A DNA stretch of 64,000 nt. It comes from Punica granatum. Taxonomy: Eukaryota > Streptophyta > Magnoliopsida > Myrtales > Lythraceae. The stretch is from assembly GCF_007655135.1 (NCBI RefSeq), contig NC_045128.1:32024811-32088810 (forward strand), in the 5' to 3' direction. The translations under genes and the position numbers were made by a program. The first letter of the stretch is position 1; each line of letters begins with the position of its first letter. Positions 46,441 to 57,977 of this stretch are shown piece by piece. A model generated the notes under the pieces. That model was not told where the DNA came from and made no database searches. It worked only from the letters and a program-made list of their open reading frames with translations.

Positions 46441-48484
46441 TTAGACGAGCAGAACCGCATTGACACAGCCATCGTTCTCGGGATTGTTAGTCACCTGGGC
46501 GTATTTGCCTGCAACCATCCACAGCAATTATGTCAGCAGTCTCATACGGTAGATAAAAGAGAATATAATCATCTCTTTAGTGACGGATCCTTACCCCACA
46601 CGACTTTCCCAGCTGGTGTGACCAGACCCAGCTCACTCACATTGACCTGAGATCGTTCATAGAAATGCTGTTCAGGAGATCCATCAGTTTTTTACATGAA
46701 TGATGGATTGATGCGGAGGGGGCATTACCTCGATGATAGTTCCCTTGGTCATCACACCAAGAGAGGTATACATAGGGCCATTGGGGTTTTTCTTCACGCC
46801 AATGATCTCCAGGTTGAACGTGGCCTTGAGTTCGGGATGCGTGACATGTGCTTTATTGAACCTTAGACCTGAGGGACGAATGAATCGCTCGTACTTGGGA
46901 GGTTTCCGGGTAAAAGCAGGACCCACGAATGTGGCCTTCGTCACCATCCTCTTCCATTGCTTGGCTGAAGTGGAGAACACGTTAGAGAATGTGAAATGCC
47001 AGAGCTATTTGAACCGTCTATAAAGTACAATGAAAAATTAGGTGGTCCTGAATAACAAACAAACGAAGCAGGATATTATCCTGATATTCATAGAAGTCCT
47101 CCTTATATCTCGAAATTAAAGCAGATATATATTGTGAGAATTAGATAAGCAAAAAGATCTCACTCGGTCAAACAAAATAGATACCTCCAAGTTCCCACAT
47201 GCAAAGGAAACAATATGATAGGAAACAACACCAGAAAATTGAACAAAATTCAAGAGAAAGGGTTTTGCAATGTACTTACTTCTGCGTTTACCGGATCTCA
47301 TCACTTTAAACATCTCATCCTCTGCAACAGGTCTTACCTGAAGGTGAGAGATTTAACTTGTCATAATAATACAACCAAGTTCGAAACATTACAGAAAGAA
47401 TGGATGTTGAAACATCAAACATCTTTCTACTCCTTAATCTACAAATTAAGGAATAATAGAAATTTCGAAAAGAAAAGACAAAGGAGACCAACTCACTTTG
47501 GGTAGAGGGACGTCCCATTTCCCAGCTTTCTCTTTCCTCTTCTGCTTGATAGTGTTGCTAAGTACCTATAAATAAAGTAACATTAGTTTCGTTAACCACC
47601 AACAATAACAAATACGATTACTTATTTATAGTTATCCCATTACAAACACACCTTGGCTCGTGTAGTGTTCTCACGATCAAGCAAATATGCTGGAACAGCT
47701 CCATCTTGGACATCATCGTCCACTTTCCGCCTACTTGTTGACTCCTCATGCATAGCCAATCTGTTATTTACGTGAATATTCTGTTAATACATCGTGCTAT
47801 GCTTCTAAAAGACAAAGAAGCATGTTGAGATCCCCTCAACCAAGTAACACTGAATTTCCTGTGTGTAATATTACACACCAAATTCATAGCTCGACAGGGG
47901 AAGTAGAATATCATTTAGGAATCAGGGCTCAATCCTCATTGACGACGCATACCAAGAAGAAATGAAAACGAATTATCTCTAGCTAACAAGCTCCGTGCTA
48001 TGAGAATTAGACCAAAAAGGAAAAAGGTAAACAATAAAATGAAAATTAGAGAACTCACGTCTTCTTCATGAGAGCCTTCTCAGCATATCTCTTCTTGGCA
48101 AACATCTTGCCCTTAATACCCAAAGCCTGCACGCATCGATTCAGAGTGCAGCGGAAATGAATACACAGCTCATAATCATCATCAAATCCAAGCAAAAAAA
48201 CGTAACTTCCCGGAGGACCAAAAGAATGAACAACGGGAGATGAAGGAGGAACCTTTTGGGCAATGGCGGAGCGCTTGTGGACTTCTCGCGCCTCCTTCTT
48301 ACGCTTACGCTCGAAGTGATCATGGCGGTAGCCATGTCGCTTCCTGTGAAGCTCTATGTAGTCTCCCTGCGGCTGAAAGAAGTAACAAGAAGATGAAAAA
48401 TCAGTAGGCAGCTCGAACAGGATGGAAGCGAATTCAACGAGATCAATAGACGAGCCCAAGCATCACAGAGAGGAGACTCACCAT
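46441..48484 (-). CDS. NSA2: NSA2-type 60S ribosome biogenesis protein
   Basis: Nine coding exons on the minus strand: 48484-48482, 48372-48253, 48126-48059, 47760-47652, 47565-47497, 47337-47280, 46964-46729, 46646-46595, 46508-46441. They join in frame to 260 aa, the exact usual NSA2 length. The first coding exon is only the ATG, followed at once by GTGAGT; the protein resumes with PQGDYIELH. Seen: a strongly basic N-terminal half ([21 protein letters not shown]), the FAKKRYAEK block, and a C-terminal eS8-like domain ending [12 protein letters not shown]2 (TINP1 in animals) is a nucleolar assembly factor for pre-60S particles and 27S rRNA processing. All exon phases agree and no lesion is seen. 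It is unrelated to the duplicated genes on either side. Confidence 0.95.
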
Positions 48485-48960
48485 GGTGGATTCAGCTTCA
48501 GTGCGCGCGCACGCGCAAAGAGAAGAGATGGCACGAAAACACTAGATTTAGGTCCGTGCCTGCTGATGAGGTGGTGGAAGAAACGAATTATACACCGAAA
48601 AGGAAGTTCATGCATACGAGCTTCGCATCGATTGAATGAGAAATCAAAGCTCCAGAGACGAGACCGATATAAATTTGACGAGGAGATAGCTGGAAATCTC
48701 ACCTCGAAAAGGCGATCCTGAAGGCACCGAGCACTAGAGAGAGATGCAGACAGGGGAGAGAAGGGAATGTGCGCAGAGAGCAGTCTAGGGTTTGCGGGGT
48801 AATTTTACCGGCCCCTCGGTCCTGCGTGGACGGATCTTAGTCTAACCCGACCCGGATGTGATCTTTTTTCTGATAGGGTACAGTCCCAGGTCTGGCCCGT
48901 AGAAGCCCAATAGTAATGCTCGGACGGAGTGGGGCCCGAACTATCATAATTGGGCTGGGC
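48485..48960 (-). promoter_or_regulatory. NSA2 leader and promoter with telo box and site II motifs
   Basis: Read on the minus strand, AAACCCTA (telo box) lies at 48793-48786, about 300 nt upstream of the ATG. TGGGCT/TGGGCC site II motifs lie at about 48951-48961, and GCCCAATA occurs near 48906. This pairing is typical of co-regulated ribosomal protein and ribosome-biogenesis promoters, which fits NSA2. The transcription start is not determined. Confidence 0.6.
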
Positions 48961-49324
48961 CTGTTGTAGAACCAGTTCAGGTTCTTTGATGCAGCTCCAA
49001 GTTCAGACCGAGCCGGAGATGGTCCCGATCCCGAATGATCCCTTCTCTGAAACTGAGTGGAGTCAGTCCCGATTAGAACGATCAATCCTATGTCCGCTAA
49101 TACGCATTTTACCACGGGGCTCTGCTATATTGAATGTGTGAAAGTCTTTTTTTTTTTTTTCAAGAAAATAATTTTAAGAAATGTTAAGGCAAGAGTTATT
49201 TGATCATGAAAGACGGTACACGTATAAATTTATCTTATAATATTGAAATGGTAAAAATTTAAGGACCAAGGCATTATGTGATCGATAGTTCGATCAATCT
49301 TTAAAAAAATTAAAATTCTTTCAA

Positions 49325-49845
49325 TTAGAATTTGTTAATTTTGATAATATTTTGATGCAAATTTGAGCAAAATAAACACCATCAGACACCCATAAGTATG
49401 ATAAGAAAGGTTAGTATGCATAACTAAAGGAGAATTAATGCATTTAATGATGTGAATTAATAGAGAAGATGAAATGGATAAATAAATATAATAATAAACT
49501 AATTATACATTTCAAAAAATATAATAAAGAATTATTATACTTAGAAGTTGTATGGATATTATAACTATAATGGAAATAGAATAGAATATTATAATTAGTA
49601 TTGGTGATCTGAAGAATAATAATAATTTGCAAAGTTTATAAATTATATGAAATTTTATTTTATTTTATCCAAATACAACACTTTACTAAATAAAAATTCA
49701 AAAGCTTGTGAACCAACTTACTTAAAAATTAATACTATATAATGAGACATAAATTACAAAAATCGAATAACATTTTCATTGGGATTGAAGTATTGGATAT
49801 TTTTATAATTGCTTTCAAAGAAAAAAAGAAGATAATGAAAAAAAA
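49325..49845 (-). repeat. AT-rich interspersed repeat, copy 2 (inverted relative to 29.1 kb)
   Basis: Reverse-complement match to about 29105-29645 with scattered substitutions and small gaps. No coding capacity. Confidence 0.7.
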
Positions 49846-49894
49846 AAAGTAAAAACAATGTAACATACTCCTTAGTTAATACTATCAGACGAAT

Positions 49895-50232
49895 TTCGAC
49901 GGAAAGACCTAATTGATGTACACAAAGGACCTGTTGATGTATATTGCGTCATAAAAGACCCAACTTATTTAGTGTAGGATGTAATTGACATAACTTTCAT
50001 CGGGTGAGGATGATTCATGTAATTTCATTTATTGGGGGATGTAATTGATCCAATTTCATTCAGTGGATGATGTAATTGATGTAAAAAGGACCTATTTGAT
50101 GTATATTGGAAAAGTAGAGGATCAAATTTATGCAAATCGACAAACTCAAAGAACAAATTGATACAAAAAATAAGTTAGGAATCTGATTGACGTAACCTGC
50201 GAAAGTCATGGACCAAATTGCCTATTTACTCT
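49895..50232. mobile_element. Isolated terminus of a Mutator-like element
   Basis: A subterminal array of GATGTAATTGATGTA-like phrases ends with GACCAAATTGCCTATTTACTC. This is the same terminal inverted repeat (GAGTAAATAGGC in reverse) as the element at 51572-56553. No partner terminus is found to the left, so it is a truncated element or a solo end. It stops 36 bp before the left edge of segment B. Confidence 0.7.
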
Positions 50233-50996
50233 TTTACTTTTCATTTACATTAGCCTATTAAAAGTCATTGCATTCCTCCCGGAGCCATTGCAATGACCGT
50301 TGTTTTTATGGTCTGATGATCAGATCGGTCGCAGGCTTCAATCGAGACTACACGGTTGGTCCATGAGATAGCTGTTGGTAGCCAACTTGTCTGGCAATTC
50401 CACAATCATGATTCATGAATTGTATTCGGCTGGGAAGCTTGCTCCAGAAATGGTGTTCGCATAATAAAAGATAAGAAATGTAGAATGGTAGCTCAATGTA
50501 TGATAACTTGCACATTAACCGGAAATGTAATGATAAGATATTCATGCCGTCTCGATTTTCTTTCCAAATCAACTGAGACGATATTGGAGATTAGGACGAG
50601 CTAAAGGGCAAGGCTCTTTCGTCACCATCTCGCGGGGATGGTCTGCATGGTTCACAACTATTACTTTTACTACTCTACCTAAACTTTTTTATTCATCCTG
50701 ACATTCCTAACTTGTCCGACCATTGCAGAACAGCTTTGGATATCAAACGTACCTCATTTATGTGCTGCTCAGGAAATTCAAGATTGAACCTTGGGGAGTT
50801 TAGTACACAACACACAACCGCCAAAGCTAGAAGAGTAAGGAAAATCTCGAAAAATCGAAAATCCAAAAATCCGAAAAAATTGAACTCGAAAACCTAAAAG
50901 CCTTTATGGGTGATTTTTAAAGGAATGAAAAATCCACATGAGGATAAAGGGGACAAATCGAAAATCCTAGCGGTACTCGTACCCACTCGAAAATTC

Positions 50997-51021
50997 ATAT
51001 ATATATATATATATATATATT
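50997..51021. repeat. (TA)n microsatellite in segment B
   Basis: A perfect TA run of about 24 bp; the counterpart in A near 40028 is much shorter. Confidence 0.9.
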
Positions 51022-51571
51022 TCTACTAAAATCGTTGATAGATCGTTCAATTTTTTGAGAAATAATTAGGTTTTATTGTTATTATACATGTTAATTCATT
51101 TGTATGAAAAAAGAAAAGAAAGAAAAATGTCAATCTATTTCTTTCGCGATGCTTGATCGTTTTCAAAATTTCTTCAATTTGTCTCACAATTTTTCCACTT
51201 TCGGTCCCTAAGAAAACCACTTGTAAAACTGCAACCATGGACGTGTGGTTTTTCATACTCCCAAATGGTTGTAGGGCGGTTCTTTTGTTCTAAAAAAATC
51301 GGTCCAAACTAAACATGAACTGAAATATTTTGAAGAAAACCACTCGAACCCACCATTTTCACCCCTAATCAAAGTAAATTAGTTGTGGCATATCACGAAA
51401 GCTACTAAGGAGATTGGGGGACACTAGTGTGAGGATCGGCTTTGAGCTCGGTGAGTCGAGGATTCTGCCGACTTTGCCAAAGCCCAGCCTAAAAACTCGA
51501 TCGGGCCGAAGACGGTTACCCAATTACAGCACCAACCCAATTATTTTTCTATGACCACCATAACAAATATA

Positions 51572-54500
51572 GAGTAAATGGGCAATTTCGTCCCTGACTT
51601 TCGCAAGTTGCACCAATTTCGTCCCTGACTTATTTTTTACATCAATTTTGTCCTCGACTTTGCACGATTATATCAAATGCATCATTGACTTTGCACGGTA
51701 AAATCAATTTAGTCCCTGACTTCTGCAACACGGGTCCCTAAGTTTTAGCATTACATCAGATCGATTCCCGATTACATCAATCTAGTCCAAGTGGCTGAGG
51801 GACAGACGGCATCACTGTTCCATTAATTTCTTGAGGGACTGAATTGATGTTACGCGTGGGCAAATTGATGTAATTCCAAAATTAAATGATGTTTGGTACA
51901 TCACTTACATCCTTAATGTTGATTACATCATCCTTCCCCCTCCTTTTTCCTGCCCATTTGAAGACGTTTCATCTTCTTCATTTGCTTTTTCTTTCTCTCT
52001 ATTTGTCTCTCTCTCTGTGCATCGTCTTTCTTTAAGTGCAAAGCGCATCCTCTCCAAGTTCCAGTGAGGTGATCGTTAAGAGAAGCCTCGAACGAGCATT
52101 ATGGAAGACAATAAGCAAAAGTTTATTTGCTTACCCAGGTAACTTTCGTTGTCTCTATCTGTGTTTTTCGGTGAAATGTGGGTTTTAAAATGAGTAGATT
52201 TTTTAGGGGTCTTGATCATCAGCGCACATGCTTCCTAAAGTGTTGTTGGTTTGTCAGGATTTAAGTTCATATTTTGACATTGCTGGGTACGTGCATTTCA
52301 TAAAGACGATATTTTAGTGGGTCGATCATAATGTAATGTGGTGAAATTTACATGTCTTGGTGTATGTGGTATTTGTACATGTTAAAAATGATTTCTTTTC
52401 CCAATGGCTTTCTAAAAACACAAGAAAATCTTTGTTCTCTACAGTTTGCACCCGTGGAAGACAATCGATGTTTATCTGCATGGATGGAAGTTTATTGGAG
52501 AACTCAGGGTGGGTTATAAGGGTAGTGATGTAAACATCATAAGAAGTGTAGATGTAAATACAATCATAGCAGTTGGGGTCTATGATTTTCTACCTAATGT
52601 CTATAGAACTGCACCACTAGCTGTCATTACATGGATCCTACATTTAAGACATTTGATTTGGCCATAAATAATTTCGAGTCTGACCTTGATGCTAAATACT
52701 TGATCAGAGTCTTGCAATATCATACTGAACTCCACTTGTACTATGAGCATGGTCAAGTGGATGATCTTTTAAAACTCAATGAAAAGGAGATTAGGGAGTT
52801 AGAAAGGGTTGAGGCTGAGAGAAGGGAGTAAGAAGCTGAACTGAAGAGAAAACGAGAAGAGTTTGAAAGGATAGAATAAGAAGCTGCAGAGAAGAGGAAA
52901 CATGAAGAGATTGAAATGATGGAACAAGAAACTGCAGAGAAGAGGAAACATGAAGAGATTAAAATGATGGAACAAGAAGCTGCAAAGAATATGAGACATG
53001 AAGAAGAGATGGAAATGATAGGGCCTAAAGTAAGGAACTAGGATGAAGAAGATGATGATATGGAGTTTAAGTAGTCCATTCAGCCTAGTCTTGAGGAAAT
53101 GCAATGTGCCAATGGTAATGTAAAAGCAAGCCAAGTAAGAACTAGGAAGAAGTCTGTTGCTATGAATAAGAGAAAACAGAAGGAGAATGGTAAGGAGAAA
53201 GTCCAGGATGTCTCAAAACACAAGAAGCCAAGTTACAAAAGTAAGAACAAGTTTAAGATGACAATACAAACTGATGTTGCAGGTGATCGTGATGATGCAA
53301 TACCTGCATCTCCAGCAAGTCCACCAGAAAATGTAGGTGATGATGTTAAGGAGACACCAGCAATGAATGACAGGCTATCCGATGGCTATAAATGTGAAGA
53401 ACTAGAGTCATTGGCTGGGGATTCATGTGTGGAAAATGATAAATTTCCAATGTACAATGTTGAAGACAATTGAACTGTGGAAATTACAATTGGAATAGAG
53501 TTCGAAAATCTTAATGTCTTCAAGATGGCTGTGAGAAACACCAACATTGCAATGAGGAGGGAAGTTAATTTTATAAAAAATGATAAGGCAATAGTGAGGA
53601 CATACTATGTTGAGAAGAGGGGAGACCATGGCTACCAATGGAAAATATATTGTGTTTTGAATAAAACGACAAACACCTATCTAGTGATGACATATGATCC
53701 TAAGCACACTTGCGGAAAAAGGATCGACAACAAGCTGGTAACAAGGGAGTGGGTTTCAGAGAAGTTAATTTCCAAGTTGAGGACCCATCCAAACATGTCT
53801 ATACAGCAGGTATTTGAGTTCTTCATTCACACTTACCAAGTAAAGTTGCATGATACAATGGTTTTCAGGGCCACCAAGCTAGCCAAGCAAAAGTGTGAAG
53901 GTGAAAAAAGTGAGCAATATGCAATGCAGAGAGATTATGCCCATGAGATTTTAAGATCGAACCCTGGTTCAATTGTATTACTGCAAGTCCAACCAAAGAA
54001 ATGTGAGTTTGAGATGCTATACATTTGCTTAGAAGCATATAAGAGGGGCTTCCAAGAAGGTTGTAGACCATCATTAGGTTAGATGGATGCTTCCACAAGG
54101 GTTATTATAATGGCCAGCTTCTTTCAGCAGAAAACCCAGGATGGAAACAATTCATTCTTTGTCATTGTATATGTTGTAGTTGAAGTGGAGTGCACATAAA
54201 GTTGGAAATGGTTTCTTCAAAACCTCATCTCTGATGGGGGAGATCCAATGGAGAAGAAATATACTTTCATCGCTGACATACAAAAGGTGAGTTCAATAAT
54301 TTTGTATTGAATTATTGCATCGCTTACATCCTTTAAAATTGTGTATTGATTGTGTTTTTGAACATTGCAGAGGTTGGATGCTGCAATAAAAAAAGTATGT
54401 GATGATGCACCCCATAGATTTTGCAACAGGCATATATGGGCAAACATGATCAAGCATGCTAAGTGTAATGATGGTGAATTGCGGAGAGTATTATGAAATT

Positions 54501-56553
54501 GTGCCAAAACAACAACTCCACAAAGGTTCATGCAGTGCATGAATGCTCTTCGAAGGATCGTCCAAACAGCTGCGGAGTATCTAGGGACAATTGATCCAAG
54601 CAGATAGTCAAGGTCAGCTTTTTATATTGTCTGTAAGAATTATGTACAACTAGCAATATGTGTGAGCAATTCAACAAAGAAATGTTGAAAGTGAGGGGTA
54701 AACACATACTGACATTGGTTGAAGGGGTGAGAGAATACATTACAAGGAAGAAGATAAGATGTCAAATTCTATTAGTCAGATACAATGGATTTCTCTGCCC
54801 CAAAGTTTAAGCAAGGTTGGAGGAACACAAGAAGAACTCTAATTGCTGGGTTCCATTGTGGGCAGAGGATCCTCACATGTCATAGTTTGAGGTAACATGC
54901 CCATCATTCTCTAAGTATGCTGTTGATATGAGAGCGCATATTTGTTTTTGTAGAGTGTAGGACTTGACTGGCATACCATGCAAGTATGCCAGTGCTGCCA
55001 TACTGTACAATAGTCAGAGGCCAAAGAAGTTTGTTAATCCTCTCTTAGAAGTCACACAGAAAGCTTATGAACCATTTATACATCCTATCAGTGGCCAAGA
55101 TTACTAGGAGATGACTCCTAGCGACCCTGTCCTTCCTTCATAGATGAAGAGACAACCAAGAAGACCCAAGAAGTAGAGGAAGAAGGTTCAAGAGGATAAG
55201 ACTAACCCTCACAAGTTAAAGAGTTAGTGAATGATCCAAGGTGTGGCAAGTGTGGAGAAACGTGGCACTCCAAGGGAAAATGTACTAGACAACCGGCTAC
55301 TAAGGGGAAAAAGGACAGGCATGGTGTTTTTACTTCAGGTGGTGCTTCGAGTGGTTCTGAGCTAGCTGAAGCAGAGAATGTGAATGTTCTATCGAAAATG
55401 AGTGAAAGTATGAAAACTACAACAGAAGAAATGAATATATCGCAAGAATCTGCTCCACTCCAACCATCACAGCCATCTCAATATGGTCTATCTGATGGAC
55501 AGCTATCACATGTACTTTTGTTTTCATTTGTACATTTGAATTTTGGTAATTGATGCGAGCTAATTCACTCTCCTTAATATCATGTATAGGTTCATCAGAT
55601 GCTCACATTTGCTGATGCCTCCTTTTTCCAACCAATGACAACCCTTCCAGTGAGGCCACCTCCAGTGAGGCCGCCTCCAGTTAGGCCCCCTCACACTCCC
55701 ATCACAGTACACACCATGGAAGCTACAAGTTCTGAAACTTCTATTACATTTGCAGCATATTTCCAACTAAGGGGACCTCCACCTAACTGAATTGCAGATT
55801 GCAGAAGCTCATCATTTTGGGTTGTTCCAAATTGCTACTGTACCTTTTGTAGAAGCTCATCATTTTGGGTTTGATACATGTTAAATTGCCAAAAATATTG
55901 CCTTTGTCTGTACCTTTTGTGTAGCCATTTTTGCCAAACTACCATGTACAATCTCTTATAAAGACTTGTCTATAATATTAATACATAAATTTTTGTAATT
56001 CCATTTCATTTTGGCAAGTTTTTTCCTTCATTCCATCTGCAATCCATCTGCTTTAAACCATCCGGTAGGCCAAGATAGCTTTGTTCCATTGGGAGAAGGA
56101 GGAAGGAAGGCGGTAGTTTAGTTCACTGTGTTAAAAAATGATGCAGAAACTAAATTGATGTAGCAAATAAGCGGGAGTTTAGTTAGATTCGTTTACAAAT
56201 AGCGCATGGACTAATTTGATGTAGCACGATGACCAAATTGATGTAACATTTTTCACTATTTAATACCGTAATCATTAAAACTTAACGGCAAAACTAAATT
56301 GATGTGGTATGGGACCAAATTGCTGTCGCATTAGGACCAAATCGAGGCAACCAACCCCAAAAAGGATCAAATTGATGCAATTGTATCACTAACTGATGTA
56401 ATTGTGCAAAGTTGGGGACTAAATTGATGTAATTATGCAAAATCGTGAACTAATTTGATGTAATCGAAAAGTTAGGGATTAAATTAATGTAAAAGTATAA
56501 AATCAAGGACGAAATTTAGGCAACTTGTGAAAGTCGGAATGGCCTATTTACTC
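51572..56553 (+). mobile_element. Mutator-like element (MULE) with target-site duplication
   Basis: Terminal inverted repeats start GAGTAAATGGGCAATTTCG on the left and, in reverse complement, GAGTAAATAGGCCATTCCG on the right; similarity continues over at least 60 bp with gaps. The flanks AACAAATATA (51562-51571 and 56554-56563) form a 9-10 bp target duplication, as expected for MULEs. Segment A has the undivided site at about 40564. Subterminal regions carry arrays of AATTGATGTAA-like phrases. The interior encodes a degenerate MuDR-type transposase. About 4.98 kb in total. Confidence 0.93.
52446..55790 (+). pseudogene. Degenerate MuDR-type transposase of the MULE
   Basis: Pieces in transposase order on the + strand. 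52446-52831: the N-terminal module, ending in a LHLYYEH-type motif. 52830-53100: Glu/Lys-rich repeats of about 66 bp with stop codons. 53099-53473: a basic linker. 53477-54082: the best open piece (201 codons), with the MuDR DNA-binding-like start, a KHTCG motif and the NPGS and RGFQEGCRP region before the catalytic domain. About 54083-54600: catalytic-domain and HRFC-like remnants with stops and frameshifts. About 54890-55000: a SWIM-like CFCR...DLTGIPCKYA remnant with an internal stop. 55227-55300: a zinc knuckle CGKCGETWHSKGKC. Many stops mean no functional transposase; the element could move only with help in trans. Confidence 0.88.
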
Positions 56554-56638
56554 AACAAATATATGTCTGGTAGCCCAAGTTGGCCGGCAGCAAAACCCCG
56601 AAGAAGGGTTTTAGTCGGCGGGACATTTTTCCGGGAAG

Positions 56639-57977
56639 ATGAGTGGGGCGGGAGCACCGGACTTCTTCCGCCGGGAGGTCCTCCGGCTTGGCTATGTCGC
56701 TCGTTTTGCCTTCAAGGTCCCTTCCTTTTGGCGCCAAATTCCGTCAACTTAGCTTCTCATGAATTTTCTGTCCATTCTTCGAATTCTAATCGAACCATTT
56801 GCTGCAGCAGCTGCTTCAGATGCAGAACAAGTACAAGCTGATAACGCGGGGCTCGGCCGTTCTTGACCTTGGCTGCGCTTCTGGTGCTTGGCTGCAGGTA
56901 TGGTCCCTTGCCCCCAATGTTTCTTGTTTTCCCAAATGGGGTTTAAGAATTTATCAGAATTTTTTCGGGCTTGTGACCTGTTGTTGGCTTTGCAGGTGGC
57001 TTGTCAGAGCTTGGGGCCCCTTAAAAATGGCGGGTCTGTCGTTGGGATTGACCTCAAGGTCTGTTCTTTTGTCCCTCGCTCTGCCTTCTGATGGTGTTCT
57101 TTTTTGCCGTTTGATTTGATGGCTCATGTGAAGACTTGAATAATGCAGTTTTTCGAGTATGAATTTTCTTGTAATTGATAATCTTTGAGATGTGTGTGTG
57201 GATGTGCAGAGCAGAAGGCGAAGGTTCCCTCGACTCACTGTGACTCGCGGGTTTGAACGGTTTGTGCCGATGTATTAAACCTCCCAAAGCAACAGATCAA
57301 AACGCTTTCTCCTCAGGTTGTGCAATTAGTGTGGATGTGACTTTCATGGTTTCTCTGTCTCTGTACAAATTCGTGGCTTCATGAGAAGAATATTTAGATG
57401 GGTACTGAAAACCGTGTTCTGATTCTCCTTAACATAACAAAGGTCCATGATCGCTCCAGAATTGGAACTGGGAATTAGAAAGAATCACAATTGGGGATGG
57501 GGGAGGCAGTTTATGTGTAAAATTCATGTGAACTTTCATTGACATGCCCTTGCATGTTATCTGACATGTGCCCCTTGGTTTCCGGTGTCCCTACTAGAGA
57601 TGCCGCTCTATCCACTGAGTTGGGGATGCGGGCACTTGGGGTAGCCATTGGTAGGGCTGCCGGGGGTGACATGGTTGACGGAAGTTTGGAAGATTCCAAT
57701 GATGATGATGGTGTGCTGCAAATCGGTGGTCGTCTGATCATAAAGCTGCTCGAGAGTGAGGATGTCCAAGGTGGGCATGGGTCCTTGAAAAAGCATGAAA
57801 GCTTATCGTTATGGATGTTCTGATGTGTTTTCTTCTATCGTGATTCTGTCTTCTGCAGAATTCAATCAGATATGCAAGCCACTATTCAGAAAGACATCAT
57901 GGTTGAGGCCAAAAGCCACGAGACCTTCTTCAAGAGAAATTTATTTGATCTGTCAAGATCTGCAGTGGAGGACTTAA
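56639..57977 (+). pseudogene. FtsJ/MRM2-type methyltransferase, dead copy B
   Basis: Collinear with the intact gene at 40646-42287. Lesions seen: a CGA-to-TGA nonsense change at 57254-57256 in exon 4; loss of about 297 bp near 57551-57556, removing the end of intron 4, its acceptor and the first codons of exon 5; and CAPGAW changed to CASGAW in the SAM-binding motif. Exon 1 also has ARSAFK changed to ARFAFK and FFYRE changed to FFRRE. A MULE ends 86 bp before the ATG, separating the gene from its former promoter. Confidence 0.93.

Noticed and set aside
51572..56553. LTR retrotransposon or retrovirus-like element in segment B
   Set aside because: No long terminal repeats, protease or reverse transcriptase; the inverted ends, 9-10 bp target duplication and MuDR-type domains fit a Mutator-like DNA transposon.
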